Positions 16,000-23,980 of a DNA stretch of 42,703 nucleotides are shown here, piece by piece (positions within the stretch are counted from its first letter, which is position 1; every line of letters begins with the position of its first letter). A model generated the notes under the pieces. It saw nothing but the letters and a program-made list of their open reading frames with translations, ran no database searches and was not told the origin of the DNA. The stretch is taken from contig SXMG01000001.1 of NCBI GenBank assembly GCA_005778835.1, positions 1 to 42,703 of the forward strand, written 5' to 3'. The stretch is from Actinomycetota bacterium. Lineage in GTDB: Bacteria > Actinomycetota > Actinomycetes > Actinomycetales > Microbacteriaceae. Made by a program: the position numbers and the translations under genes.

Positions 16000-17003
16000 G
16001 GGAGGTCTCCGATCGATACCGAGAGTCGCCCCCGCACCCGGCCGGCGAGCAACTCGGCGGCCGCGGAGCGCGCCTCGGCGAGGGGGATGGGTCGAGCGAT
16101 GCGATCGACGATGACCGCATCGAGGTCGGTCGCCAGCCGCCGCCAGGCCTGCTGGCGCAGCGGGAGGGCGGAGACCGTCGAGTTGACGCCGAGCAGGGCG
16201 ACACCGCGCAAGATGAACGGCATGACCGTGGTCTCGAGGGCGGCGGAGGCCGCGTTGCCGCAGGCCACGGCGGCGCCGCCCTGCCGCAGCTGAGCGAGTG
16301 CCGTCGCGAGCGAGCGCCCGCCGACGGTGTCGACGACCGCGTCGAAGCGCTGCGACTCGAGCGGGCGCGATTCGCGGTCGAGCTCGCCGCGGTCGATGAC
16401 GGTCGAGGCCCCGAGCTCGTGCAGGTCGGCTGCGTGCTCGGCGCGGCCGGTCGACGCGGTGACGGTGAAGCCGGCGCGCGCGAGCAGGGCGATGGCGAAG
16501 CCTCCGAGTCCACCGCTGGCGCCGGTCACGAGCACGTCGCCCTCGGTGATGGCGTGCCGCTCGAGCGCGAGCACGGCGAGCATGGCCGTGAAGCCGGCGG
16601 TTCCGATGCCGGCTGCGTGGGCATCCGTGAAGACAGGCGGAGTGGCGACGAGGGTGTCGCCGTCGAGAACGGCGCGGCCCGCGAGGCCGCCGTGCCGCGT
16701 CTCGCCGGCACCCGCACCATTGAGCAGCACGCGGTCGCCGGCCACCCACGCCGCGTGCGTCGAGGCGGCGACCGTGCCGACCACGTCGATGCCGGGCACG
16801 AGGGGCGAGATGCGCGCGACACCGGGGTTGCCGCTGAAGGCGAGAGCGTCTTTGTAGTTGAGGCTCGACCACGTGACATCGACCGTCACGTCACCGCCCT
16901 GGTCGGCGGGTGGGTGCAGGGCGTCGTCGTCGAGGTCGACGAGGGCTACGGTGGCGTCGCCACCCTCAGCGGCGCTGCGGGTGATCTGCCAGCCGAGAGT
17001 CAT
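15996..17003 (-). CDS. YhdH/AcuI-type zinc-free medium-chain oxidoreductase
   Basis: An NADPH-dependent quinone reductase or acryloyl-CoA reductase-like protein of 335 residues. The N-terminal GroES-like domain has 'WSSLNYKDALAFSGNPGVAR' in outline and 'PGIDVVGTV'. The Rossmann domain has 'LVTGASGGLGGFAIALLARAGF' with the 'ASGGLGG' binding loop, then 'AVVDTVGGRSLATAL'. It lacks the structural and catalytic zinc cysteines of alcohol dehydrogenases. YhdH and AcuI cannot be separated by eye; acryloyl-CoA reduction is a possibility, not a conclusion. TAGGCT (17016-17011, minus strand) lies seven bases before the ATG, suggesting a leaderless message. Overlaps DUF1304. Confidence 0.85.
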   Translation of the reverse strand: MTLGWQITRSAAEGGDATVALVDLDDDALHPPADQGGDVTVDVTWSSLNYKDALAFSGNPGVARISPLVPGIDVVGTVAASTHAAWVAGDRVLLNGAGAGETRHGGLAGRAVLDGDTLVATPPVFTDAHAAGIGTAGFTAMLAVLALERHAITEGDVLVTGASGGLGGFAIALLARAGFTVTASTGRAEHAADLHELGASTVIDRGELDRESRPLESQRFDAVVDTVGGRSLATALAQLRQGGAAVACGNAASAALETTVMPFILRGVALLGVNSTVSALPLRQQAWRRLATDLDAVIVDRIARPIPLAEARSAAAELLAGRVRGRLSVSIGDLP

Positions 17004-17043
17004 GCGAGCCAGCCTAGGCCGCTCCGCACCGCGCGGCGAGGGC

Positions 17044-18069
17044 TCAGCCGAAGAGCAGAGCGGCCTCGTCGTAGCGCTCTTGCGGCACCGTCTTGAGCTT
17101 GCCCAGGGCCGCCTCGAACCCGACGGGCACGATGTCAGTGCCGCGCAGCGCCACCATCGAGCCCCACGCCTGATCGTTGACGAGGCTGATCGACGCCATG
17201 CCGAGCCGCGTGGCGAGCACGCGGTCGAACGCGCTCGGGGTGCCGCCGCGCTGAATGTGGCCGAGTGTCGTTGCGCGAGTTTCGATGCCCGTGCGCTGCT
17301 CGATCATCGGGGCGATGAGCTCGCCGATGCCGCCCAGCCGCGGCCGGCCGAAAGCATCGAGGCCGCGCTCGGAGTGCGGCTCGTCGGCGCCGTCGAGCGT
17401 GAAGCCCTCAGCGACCACGACGAGCGGGGCGCGGCCGCGGTCGTGGGCGCGCATGACCCAGGTGCAGAGCTGCTCCATGCTGGTGTTCTGCTCGGGGATG
17501 AGAATGGCGTGCGCACCCGCGGCCATGCCCGAGTGCAGGGCGATCCAGCCGACGTGGCGACCCATGACCTCGGCCACCATGCAGCGGTTGTGGGCGTCGC
17601 CCGTGGTGCGAAGGCGATCCATCGCCTCGGTCGCGATCTGCACGGCGGTGTCGAAGCCGAAGGTGTAGTCGGTGGCGTCGAGGTCGTTGTCGACCGTCTT
17701 CGGCACGCCGACGATGCGCACGCCCTCGTCGGTGAGGCGCTTCGCGGCCGCGAGCGTGCCTTCGCCACCGATGGCGATGAGCGCGTCGAGCTCGTTGGCG
17801 GCGAAGACCTCGTTGACGCGGTCGACGCCGCCGATGCCCTCGAAGGGGTTGGTGCGACTCGTGCCGAGAATGGTGCCGCCCTGCTTCGAGATGCCCTTCA
17901 CCTCGTGCCGGCCGAGCGGCACGGTGTGGTTCTCGACCACGCCCTTCCAGCCGTCTTTGAAGCCGACGAAGTCGTGGCCGTGCACCGTCGTGCCGGTGAG
18001 CACGGCGGCGCGGATGACCGCGTTGAGGCCGGGGGCGTCGCCGCCGGAGGTGAGCATTCCGATGCGCAT
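17044..18069 (-). CDS. pfkA: 6-phosphofructokinase
   Basis: Phosphorylates fructose 6-phosphate in glycolysis. The 341-residue protein has 'MLTSGGDAPGLNAVIRA' at the N-terminus, 'GGEGTLAAAKRL', 'VPKTVDNDLDATDYTFGFDTA', 'MGRHVGWIALHSG' and 'LGHIQRGGTPSAFDRVLATRLG'. At the two positions that separate donor use, it has Gly in GGEGT (like E. coli Gly104) and Lys in VPKT (unlike E. coli Gly124). In the actinobacterial clade Gly/Lys goes with ATP use and Asp/Lys with pyrophosphate, so ATP is predicted. The ATG at 18069 is chosen because the family N-terminus begins there; CATGAT (18081-18076) is six bases before it and no ribosome-binding site is present. Longer upstream frames are unrelated sequence. 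Confidence 0.93.
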   Translation of the reverse strand: MRIGMLTSGGDAPGLNAVIRAAVLTGTTVHGHDFVGFKDGWKGVVENHTVPLGRHEVKGISKQGGTILGTSRTNPFEGIGGVDRVNEVFAANELDALIAIGGEGTLAAAKRLTDEGVRIVGVPKTVDNDLDATDYTFGFDTAVQIATEAMDRLRTTGDAHNRCMVAEVMGRHVGWIALHSGMAAGAHAILIPEQNTSMEQLCTWVMRAHDRGRAPLVVVAEGFTLDGADEPHSERGLDAFGRPRLGGIGELIAPMIEQRTGIETRATTLGHIQRGGTPSAFDRVLATRLGMASISLVNDQAWGSMVALRGTDIVPVGFEAALGKLKTVPQERYDEAALLFG

Positions 18070-18196
18070 GGTTCCATCATGGCCGCTCGGGGCGCGCCGC
18101 GCGAAAGCGAGCGGGGCCCGCGCCTTTCTCGGCGCATCCGAGGCGATGCGCACTACCGTGAGGGCACCCGCACCGCTGGCGCCCGACGGAGGATGC

Positions 18197-18610
18197 ATGA
18201 CCGACTCGACCGCCCTGCTCGCACTGGCTGATGAGCAGTACGTGCTGCTGACGACGACGCGCAGAACGGGAGTAGCCGTGCCGACTCCGGTGTGGGTCGC
18301 GCGCGACGGAGACACTCTCGTCGTGACGACCGGGGCCGAGTCGGGCAAGGTCAAGCGCCTGCGGCACACGCCCCGGGTGACGCTGCAGGCGTGCGACCGG
18401 GCAGGCACTCCCCACGCGGCGGCACCGGTCATCGAGGCGCATGCGACCGTGCATGACGATGCCGCGTCGCGAGACCGTCTCGACGCGGCCCTGAGCGAGA
18501 AGTACGGTGTGCAGTACGCGGCGATCCGTGCCATGGGAAAGCTGCGCGGCCGGCGCGCGAACGAGTCGGTCGTCGTGCGTCTCAGCGCCGTATCGAAGGA
18601 GCCGTCGTGA
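18197..18610 (+). CDS. PPOX-class flavin/F420-dependent split-barrel protein
   Basis: A 137-residue split-barrel protein of the PNPOx-like superfamily. The signatures 'LADEQYVLLTTTRRTGVAVPTPVWVARDGDTLVVTT' in outline, 'SGKVKRLRHTPRVTLQACD' and a C-terminal 'RALRG'-like helix are those of the 'PPOX class F420-dependent' or FMN-binding small proteins. Whether it binds FMN or F420, and its substrate, cannot be decided here. A GGAGG site (18188-18192) precedes the ATG. It overlaps the following DUF4190 gene by four bases. Confidence 0.8.
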   Translation: MTDSTALLALADEQYVLLTTTRRTGVAVPTPVWVARDGDTLVVTTGAESGKVKRLRHTPRVTLQACDRAGTPHAAAPVIEAHATVHDDAASRDRLDAALSEKYGVQYAAIRAMGKLRGRRANESVVVRLSAVSKEPS

Positions 18611-18936
18611 CTGCATCGCCCTACCCGACCCCCGCCCCGCCCGTGCCCGGCCGCACCATGGGCATCGTCTCGCTCGTGCTGTCGATCATCGGCCTGCACG
18701 TGGTCGGCATCATTCTCGGATTCGTCGCTCTCACGCAGTCGAAACGCGCGGGGCAGAAGAACGGCTTCGCCGTGGCGGGCATCATCGTCGGTTTCGTGCT
18801 GCTGGTGCTGAGCATCATCGTCATCGGGCTGGCCGTGGCAGGCGGGTTCGCGTTCTGGGGCTTCATCACCGAGGCGTGCCGTGATCTCGGCTCGGGCGTC
18901 TGGGTAGTCGACGGCATCACCTATTCGTGCCCCTGA
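18607..18936 (+). CDS. DUF4190-type small membrane protein (copy 1)
   Basis: A protein of 109 residues. A Pro-rich N-terminus (APPVPG) is followed by two membrane helices (about 17-40 and 55-82), joined by 'ALTQSKRAGQKNGFAVAGIIVGF', and a short extracytoplasmic end with two cysteines ('EACRDLGSGVW' and final 'YSCP'). The GTG start overlaps the PPOX-type gene. It is a clear paralogue of the next gene, which keeps the same helices and the same Cys-terminated end ('YTCP'). The conserved cysteine pair may form a disulphide outside the membrane. Function unknown. Confidence 0.75.
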   Translation: MTASPYPTPAPPVPGRTMGIVSLVLSIIGLHVVGIILGFVALTQSKRAGQKNGFAVAGIIVGFVLLVLSIIVIGLAVAGGFAFWGFITEACRDLGSGVWVVDGITYSCP

Positions 18937-18943
18937 GGTCTGA

Positions 18944-18962
18944 GCAGAAAGTACTCTTCTGC
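18944..18962 (+). other. Small inverted repeat between the DUF4190 paralogues
   Basis: GCAGAA (18944-18949) and TTCTGC (18957-18962) pair around AGTACTC. It is low in G+C compared with its surroundings and lies just after the stop of copy 1. It may be a weak terminator or an operator for copy 2. Confidence 0.3.
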
Positions 18963-19032
18963 AGGGTGCCCGCTGAACACTACGATTCGAGCGAACGGAG
19001 CCAACCCGGTTCCCCACCCCGCAGGAGCAACC

Positions 19033-19383
19033 ATGACCGACGCACCTCCTCCTAGCCCCGCCTACGCCGCAGCATCGCCCGCCCCCGTCAACCCCGGCAA
19101 GACCATGGGCATCGTCGCCCTGGTGCTCTCGATCATCGGTCTGCACCTGATCGGCGTCATCGTGGGCTTCATCGGTCTCAACCAGTCGAAGAAGGCCGGC
19201 CAGAAGAACGGGTTCGCGCTCGCCGGCATCATCATCGGCTTCATCGGCATGATCATCGTGCTCGCACTCATCATCGGCGGCGGCGCCCTGTTCGGCAGCC
19301 TCTTCGGCGGTCTCACTCAGGTCTGCGCCGAGCTCGGCACGGGCGTCTGGGAGGTCAACGGCGTCACCTACACGTGCCCGTAG
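19033..19383 (+). CDS. DUF4190-type small membrane protein (copy 2)
   Basis: A protein of 116 residues with a Pro/Ala-rich N-terminus ('PPPSPAYAAASPAPVNPGK' in outline), two membrane helices around 'GLNQSKKAGQKNGFALAGIIIGF', and a C-terminal 'CAELGTGVWEVNGVTYTCP' end matching copy 1. AGGAG at 19023-19027 supports the ATG. Copy 1 and copy 2 appear to be a tandem duplication, but copy 2 has its own leader and ribosome-binding site, so they may be expressed differently. No function can be assigned. Confidence 0.75.
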   Translation: MTDAPPPSPAYAAASPAPVNPGKTMGIVALVLSIIGLHLIGVIVGFIGLNQSKKAGQKNGFALAGIIIGFIGMIIVLALIIGGGALFGSLFGGLTQVCAELGTGVWEVNGVTYTCP

Positions 19384-19411
19384 TGACAGCGGGCTGACCT
19401 AGCCTGGTCGC

Positions 19412-20368
19412 GTGGTCGTCGCGACTCCGGATGCTGAGCTCGAGTTCGAGCCGTCGGAGCCGCGCGATCTCGCGGCCACGCTCGGCTTCATCCGGCGCGG
19501 ACGCGGCGACCCGACGCTGCACACCGCCGAGGGGCCGGGAGCGTGGCGCGAGGTCTGGCGCGCTCAGTGCACGCCCGAGGGTGCAGCGACGCTGCGGCTG
19601 ATCGTCGACGGGCGGCTGGTGCGCGCGCAGGCCTGGGGTCCGGGCGCGCCGTGGAGCGTCGCTCGAGCACCGCACCTCATCGGCGAGCACGACGATTGGA
19701 GCGGTCTCGACGCTCTGCTCGCCGAGCGCGACGACCCGGCGTCGAGCGCGCTCGCCCGCGTGCGGCGCCGCACCCGCGGGCTTCGCCTGACGAGCACGGG
19801 CGTCGTGCTCGAAGCGTCCGTGGCCGCGGTGCTCGAGCAGAAGGTGACAGGCGTCGAGGCGCGACGTGCGTGGCGCACGCTGGTGCGGCAGCACGGCGAG
19901 CGGGCGCCGGGCCCCGCACCCGAGGGGCTCACCGTCATGCCCGACGGGGTGGGGTGGCGCAGCATCCCCGACCACGACTGGCATCGCGCGGGGGTGGGCC
20001 CGCAGCGCATGGCGACCATTCGCCGGGTCGCCGCGGTGGCGTCGTCGCTCGACCGGCTGAGCGAGCGCGAGCCGACGGCGCTCGTGAGCGCGTTGCGGTC
20101 GATACCGGGCGTGGGCGAGTGGACCGTCGCCGAAGTGCTGCAGCGCTCGCACGGCCACCCCGACCTGCTGAGCGTGGGCGATGCGCACCTGCCGCACGTG
20201 ATCGGCACCTGGTTCACGGGAGACCGCACGGACGACGCCGGCATGCTCGAGCTTCTCGCCCCGTGGGCCGGGCATCGGCAGCGCGTTGTGCGAGTCATCA
20301 CGTCGCTCGGCGTCGAAGCGCCCCGCTTCGGTGCGAAGGCCACGATCGAGGATCACCGCGGGCGCTGA
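19412..20368 (+). CDS. AlkA-like DNA-3-methyladenine glycosylase
   Basis: A base-excision repair glycosylase of the HhH-GPD superfamily, 318 residues. The helix-hairpin-helix reads 'IPGVGEWTVAEVLQR' (231-245), and the catalytic aspartate is expected at Asp257 in 'LSVGDAHLPH'. 'SVAAVLEQKVTGVEARRAWRTL' (136-157) is the helix that normally precedes the HhH in this family. The N-terminal 100 residues are an AlkA-N-like beta region, more diverged. The GTG start is preceded at six bases by TAGCCT (19400-19405) and has no ribosome-binding site. Substrate range (3-methyladenine or others) is inferred from family only. Confidence 0.8.
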   Translation: MVVATPDAELEFEPSEPRDLAATLGFIRRGRGDPTLHTAEGPGAWREVWRAQCTPEGAATLRLIVDGRLVRAQAWGPGAPWSVARAPHLIGEHDDWSGLDALLAERDDPASSALARVRRRTRGLRLTSTGVVLEASVAAVLEQKVTGVEARRAWRTLVRQHGERAPGPAPEGLTVMPDGVGWRSIPDHDWHRAGVGPQRMATIRRVAAVASSLDRLSEREPTALVSALRSIPGVGEWTVAEVLQRSHGHPDLLSVGDAHLPHVIGTWFTGDRTDDAGMLELLAPWAGHRQRVVRVITSLGVEAPRFGAKATIEDHRGR

Positions 20369-20385
20369 GCACCTATCGTGGCGCC

Positions 20386-20934
20386 GTGAACAAACTCTTC
20401 CGGTTCTGGTGGGTGCTCTGGCGCGCTCGGCGCGCGGCAGCGCTCGCCCCGACCGACGTCGGCACGGTGCGCTTTCGCGTGCTGCCGAACGACCTCGACC
20501 TGCAGCGCCACATGAACAACGGCGTCTACCTCTCACTCATGGATCTGGGGCGCATCGACCTCATGGTGCGCTCGGGCGTCTGGAGCGAGCTCACCCGGCG
20601 CGGCTACTATCCCGTCATCGTGAGCTCGACCATCACCTACCGCCGTTCGCTCGAGCTGTGGCAGACCTACGAGCTCGAGAGCCGCATGGTCGGCATCGAT
20701 GACATCGCCGGCTATGTCGAGCAGCGCTTCGTGCGCGACGGCGAGATCTGCGCTCGAGCCGTCATCAAGGCGCGATTCTTGAAGAAGAGCGGCGGCGTCG
20801 TGCCGATTCCCGAGCTCGCCGAGCTGTTCGGCCTCGACCCCGACAATCACCCGCTGCCGGAGTGGCTCGCCGACTGGAGCGGCAACGCCGCCCTGCCCTC
20901 GCGCCGCGAGCCCGCGCCGAGCGTGTGGGAGTAG
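20386..20934 (+). CDS. Hot-dog fold acyl-CoA thioesterase (4HBT/THEM6-like)
   Basis: A protein of 182 residues. 'FRVLPNDLDLQRHMNNGVYLSLMDLGRIDLM' in outline carries the hot-dog signature: a D-N-H-type active-site region with HMNNG followed by the central helix. 'VIVSSTITYRRSL' and 'QRFVRDGEICARAVIKARFL' are the following strands. The N-terminal 'KLFRFWWVLWRARRAA' could be a membrane-proximal amphipathic helix. The GTG at 20386 has TATCGT (20374-20379) exactly six bases upstream and no ribosome-binding site, so it is probably leaderless. Substrate unknown. Confidence 0.8.
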   Translation: MNKLFRFWWVLWRARRAAALAPTDVGTVRFRVLPNDLDLQRHMNNGVYLSLMDLGRIDLMVRSGVWSELTRRGYYPVIVSSTITYRRSLELWQTYELESRMVGIDDIAGYVEQRFVRDGEICARAVIKARFLKKSGGVVPIPELAELFGLDPDNHPLPEWLADWSGNAALPSRREPAPSVWE

Positions 20935-20985
20935 ACCCGCGTCAAGGGGTACACGCGGGTCGCCCGGGCGCGCTACCGTGCGGTC

Positions 20986-21372
20986 ATGACTGACGACGAC
21001 CGCCGCCCCCGCTCTGTCTACGGTGTCGGCGCCGAGCCCGAGGTGCAGGCTTCTCTCGCGAACGAACGCACGGCTCTGTCGTGGATTCGCACGGGCATGG
21101 CCCTCGTCGCCGGAGGAGTCGCGCTCGCGACCCTCTCGAGCTTCGGCGATCTGCCGCTCGTCATCCTCGCGATCGCCGGTCTTGCGAGCCTCGGCGGGGC
21201 TGCTCTCGGCATCTGGGCGCTCGTCTCGTGGCGCCGCACCGAGCGCGCCCTGCGGCTGCGTCAGCCTCTGCCCGAGCCCTCGGTACTGCCCTGGGTCGTG
21301 GCAGGAGTCGTCGCCGTCGGCCTGCTGCTCGCCGGCATCACGGCCTTCCAGGCGATCGAGCTGGTGCGATGA
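20986..21372 (+). CDS. DUF202 (YidH-type) membrane protein (copy 1)
   Basis: A protein of 128 residues. 'QASLANERTALSWIRTGMALVAGGVAL' in outline is the diagnostic DUF202 N-terminus, leading into the first of three membrane helices (about 30-50, 55-80, 100-122). TACCGT (20974-20979) lies six bases before the ATG. It is followed after 13 bases by a second, shorter DUF202 gene, a common arrangement that suggests a hetero-oligomeric membrane complex. Biochemical function unknown. Confidence 0.85.
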   Translation: MTDDDRRPRSVYGVGAEPEVQASLANERTALSWIRTGMALVAGGVALATLSSFGDLPLVILAIAGLASLGGAALGIWALVSWRRTERALRLRQPLPEPSVLPWVVAGVVAVGLLLAGITAFQAIELVR

Positions 21373-21385
21373 TCGGGCGATCATC
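21368..21385. repeat. Perfect 18-bp palindromic hairpin spanning the DUF202 gene junction
   Basis: GATGATCG (21368-21375), GG, CGATCATC (21378-21385). It covers the stop codon of copy 1 and ends directly before the ATG of copy 2, where a ribosome-binding site would be. If it forms in mRNA, it would be opened by ribosomes finishing copy 1, giving strict translational coupling. It could also be a DNA operator. Confidence 0.5.
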
Positions 21386-21700
21386 ATGAGCACTGCGGAT
21401 GCTCGCCGCGCGCCCGTCGATCGCACGAGCCTCTCGTGGCAGCGTACGGCGATGCACGCCGCCATCGTCGCGCTGTTCGCCGCGGTCACCTCGTTCCAGC
21501 TCGGTGAGCCCGCCGTCGCCATCTCGGCCGCGGTGCTCGCGGGCGTGACGATCATCGTCGGCGCGACGACCCCGCGCGTCACGCGCTCTGATGTCGAGCA
21601 GCGCGACCCCTGGATGCTCATGGTGCGCACCGTCGTCGTGCTCGGCGCCTCGGCGCTCGTGGCCCTGATGCTCGTGGTGGCGGTCGCCCTCGAGCTCTGA
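21386..21700 (+). CDS. DUF202 membrane protein (copy 2, short)
   Basis: A protein of 104 residues. 'DRTSLSWQRTAMHAAIVALFAAVTSFQ' in outline matches the DUF202 core ('R-SLSW-RT'), followed by membrane helices at about 20-38, 42-62 and 80-102. It starts directly after the palindromic junction and lacks a separate ribosome-binding site, so translation probably depends on copy 1. Function unknown. Confidence 0.8.
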   Translation: MSTADARRAPVDRTSLSWQRTAMHAAIVALFAAVTSFQLGEPAVAISAAVLAGVTIIVGATTPRVTRSDVEQRDPWMLMVRTVVVLGASALVALMLVVAVALEL

Positions 21701-21705
21701 GTAGA

Positions 21706-23292
21706 TCAGCGGCTCTCGAGCACGGCCATCGCGGCGTTGTGGCCGGCGATGCCGCTGACGGCTCCGCCGCGGCGCGCGCCTGAGCCGCAGAGCAGCACGC
21801 CGGGCAGACCGGTGTCGACGCCCCAGCGCTGCGCCGGGGTGTCGAGCGGTGCGCCGTTCTCGACCCAGGGCCAGCCGAGGTCGCCGTGGAAGATGCTGCC
21901 CCCGGGCAGCCGCAGCGCGTGCTCGAGGTCGCGCGTCGTCTTGGTCTCGACGCACGGGTTGCCGTTCGCGTCGGTGAGCAGAAGCGACTCGATGGGCTCG
22001 GCGAGTACCGAGTCGAGCGAGTCGAGCACCGCGCGCTGCAGGGTCGCGCGCATCGCGTCGTTCGTGGTCTCGGTGATCAGCCGGTCGGGGGTGTGCAGGG
22101 CGAAGACCGTGAGCGTCTGCGCCCCGCTCGCGCGCAGCTCAGGACCGAGAATGCTGGGGTCGGTGAGCGAGTGGCAGTAGATCTCGGCGGGCACCGGGTC
22201 GGGCACGCGGCCGGCGACGGCCGCGTCGTGCGCGGCCTGCAGCTGCGTGAAGGTCTCGTTGATGTGGAACGTGCCGCCGAAGGCTGCGGCAGGGTCGAGC
22301 GCAGCATCCCGCAGCCGGGGCAGCCGGCTCAGCAGCAGGTTGACCTTGACCTGGGCGCCCTCCGCGGGCGGTGCGGCAAGGCCGTGGTCGGATGCTCCCA
22401 CCCCGCCGCCCGCCGCGAGCAGCCGCGCGAGCTCGTGCGGCGAGCAGTTGACGAGCACGTGCTCGGCGGCAGTGGCGTGCTCGACGCCCGCGCCGTCGAC
22501 CCAGTGCACGACGCGGTCGGGCGCGAGCGAGGTGACCTCGGCGCTCGTCGTGAGCGTCGCGCCCGCGAGCCGCGCGGCCCGCTCGAGCTCGCCCGAGACG
22601 GCGCCCATGCCGCCGACCGGAACATTCCAGTCACCCGTGCCGCCGCCGATGACGTGGTACAGAAAGCAGCGGTTGGCGAGCAGCGACTCGTCGTCGTTCG
22701 GGGCGAAGGTGCCGATGAGCGCATCGGTGTAGACGACGCCGCGCACGAGGTCGTTCTGGAAGGTGTCGGCGATCGTGCGGCCGACGGGCTGCTCGATGAG
22801 CGACCGCCAGAGGGCATCGTCGCCGACCGCGGCCCGCGCCTCGTCGCGCGTCAGCAACGGGTCGGTCACCGTCGGGAACAGGGCTCGCGCCAGGTGGGCG
22901 GTGCCCTCGTAGAACGTCGCCCACGCGAGGGCGTCCTCCGAAGCGCCGAGGGCAGCGAAGCTGTCGGCGGTCGCGAACGGATCCTGGTTGTCGACCAGCA
23001 GGCCGCCGTCGCCTCCCGGTACGGGCGTGTACGAGCTGTAGCGGCGCGGGGCGAGCGCGATCTGCAGCCCGAGGTCATCGATAATGCGCTGCGGCAGCAG
23101 GCTCACGAGGTACGAGTATCGACTCAGGCGAGCATCCACGCCCGCGAAGGCCTCGGCCGAGATCGCGGCGCCGCCGAGCACGTCGAGACGCTCGAGCACC
23201 TGCACGTCGAGGCCGGCCTGCGCCAGGTAGGCGGCGGCGGTGAGGCCGTTGTGGCCCCCGCCGATGATGACGACGTCGCGGCGTTCGGTCAC
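21706..23292 (-). CDS. Phytoene-dehydrogenase-like FAD oxidoreductase
   Basis: A flavoprotein of 528 residues in the CrtI/PYROXD2-like amine-oxidase superfamily. The N-terminal motif 'DVVIIGGGHNGLTAAAYLAQAG' in outline binds FAD and is followed by 'VLERLDVLGGAAISAEAFAG'. The C-terminal 'GWPWVENGAPLDTPAQRWGV' and 'GVLLCGSGARRGGAVSGIAGHNAAMAVLESR' stretches close the FAD site. No carotenoid gene is near, so a role in carotenoid synthesis is not supported. The start GTG at 23292 has an AGGGGAG site just upstream on the minus strand; longer upstream frames contain unrelated sequence. Its stop is five bases from the convergent DUF202 copy 2. Confidence 0.85.
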   Translation of the reverse strand: MTERRDVVIIGGGHNGLTAAAYLAQAGLDVQVLERLDVLGGAAISAEAFAGVDARLSRYSYLVSLLPQRIIDDLGLQIALAPRRYSSYTPVPGGDGGLLVDNQDPFATADSFAALGASEDALAWATFYEGTAHLARALFPTVTDPLLTRDEARAAVGDDALWRSLIEQPVGRTIADTFQNDLVRGVVYTDALIGTFAPNDDESLLANRCFLYHVIGGGTGDWNVPVGGMGAVSGELERAARLAGATLTTSAEVTSLAPDRVVHWVDGAGVEHATAAEHVLVNCSPHELARLLAAGGGVGASDHGLAAPPAEGAQVKVNLLLSRLPRLRDAALDPAAAFGGTFHINETFTQLQAAHDAAVAGRVPDPVPAEIYCHSLTDPSILGPELRASGAQTLTVFALHTPDRLITETTNDAMRATLQRAVLDSLDSVLAEPIESLLLTDANGNPCVETKTTRDLEHALRLPGGSIFHGDLGWPWVENGAPLDTPAQRWGVDTGLPGVLLCGSGARRGGAVSGIAGHNAAMAVLESR

Positions 23293-23590
23293 GGATGCTC
23301 CCCTTCGAGTGCGGCGTTCTCTCGCGCCGCCCGGCCAGCCTACGTCGACGTGCTCGATCGGGTGAGACCGTGCTGCCCGCACGAGCGCCCGCGGCGCCTC
23401 ATCGCTACGATGGGGCGTGGCACCCCGAGTGCCCTCGCGCGGTCGATGACGAAGTGCTCGTCTGACACATTCGCGGAGAGGACTGGCATCGGCCAGGACA
23501 CGTCCGCGGTGGAGATTGCGCAACCGACCCCGACCGGGGTGGTTGTGTTCACCATGCCGCGAATGCGGCGCGAGAGAAAGGCGGGTCACC
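23293..23590. promoter_or_regulatory. Divergent intergenic region of about 300 bases, with a bulged hairpin
   Basis: I see no credible gene here. CAACC-G-ACCCC-GACC-GGGGT-GGTTG (23521-23545) forms a 10-bp stem with a one-base bulge, 45 bases before the next start; it may be an attenuator or a terminator. A purine-rich AAAGGCGGG (23578-23586) is the likely ribosome-binding site of the following gene. Confidence 0.4.
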
Positions 23591-23953
23591 ATGCCCACGA
23601 CGAAGCCCGACAAGGCCCAGCAGGATCTCGAGGCGGTTCTGGCGAAGATCGCCGAATGGCCAGAGCCGTTCACCACGATCGGCACTCGATTGCACGACAC
23701 GATCGTCAACGCCGGCCCCAAGCTGAAGCCGCGCATCTGGTACGGCATGCCCGGGTACGCCACAGCCCGCAGCGCACCCGTCATGGTGTTCTTCCGCCTC
23801 GATGACGGTGTAATGTCGCTGGGTCTGTCGGAGAAGGCGACGGTCGAACGCGAGGTCGACAGCACCCTACGACCCAGCGCCTGGTTCCTCGACGAGGTCG
23901 ACGACCGCACGCTCGCGAAGGTCGCGGAGACGGTGCGCATAGCGTTCTCCTGA
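23591..23953 (+). CDS. DUF1801-type (YdhG-like) small protein
   Basis: A soluble protein of 120 residues. Segments such as 'LHDTIVNAGPKLKPRIWYGMPGYA', 'PVMVFFRLDDGVMSLGLSEKATV' and 'WFLDEVDDRTLAKVAETVRIAF' (each in outline) match the DUF1801/YdhG fold, whose members include putative iron chaperones of the frataxin-like group. That function is not demonstrated for this subgroup. The ATG at 23591 has a purine-rich site 5-13 bases upstream. It is convergent with the LysR gene 28 bases downstream. Confidence 0.75.
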   Translation: MPTTKPDKAQQDLEAVLAKIAEWPEPFTTIGTRLHDTIVNAGPKLKPRIWYGMPGYATARSAPVMVFFRLDDGVMSLGLSEKATVEREVDSTLRPSAWFLDEVDDRTLAKVAETVRIAFS

Positions 23954-23980
23954 TCGCGCGCGCTCGCGCTGAGCGGTGGC

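Noticed and set aside
18070-19146. Long upstream extension of the phosphofructokinase frame
   Set aside because: The extra 350 or so residues run antisense through the PPOX and DUF4190 genes and have no protein-like sequence; the family N-terminus starts at 18069.
21706-23292. Carotenoid biosynthesis gene
   Set aside because: The protein is in the wider phytoene-dehydrogenase-like family, but no carotenoid partner genes are nearby.
23293-23940. Upstream extension of the phytoene-dehydrogenase-like frame
   Set aside because: The FAD motif lies at the GTG of 23292, which has its own ribosome-binding site; the rest is antisense to the DUF1801 gene or intergenic.
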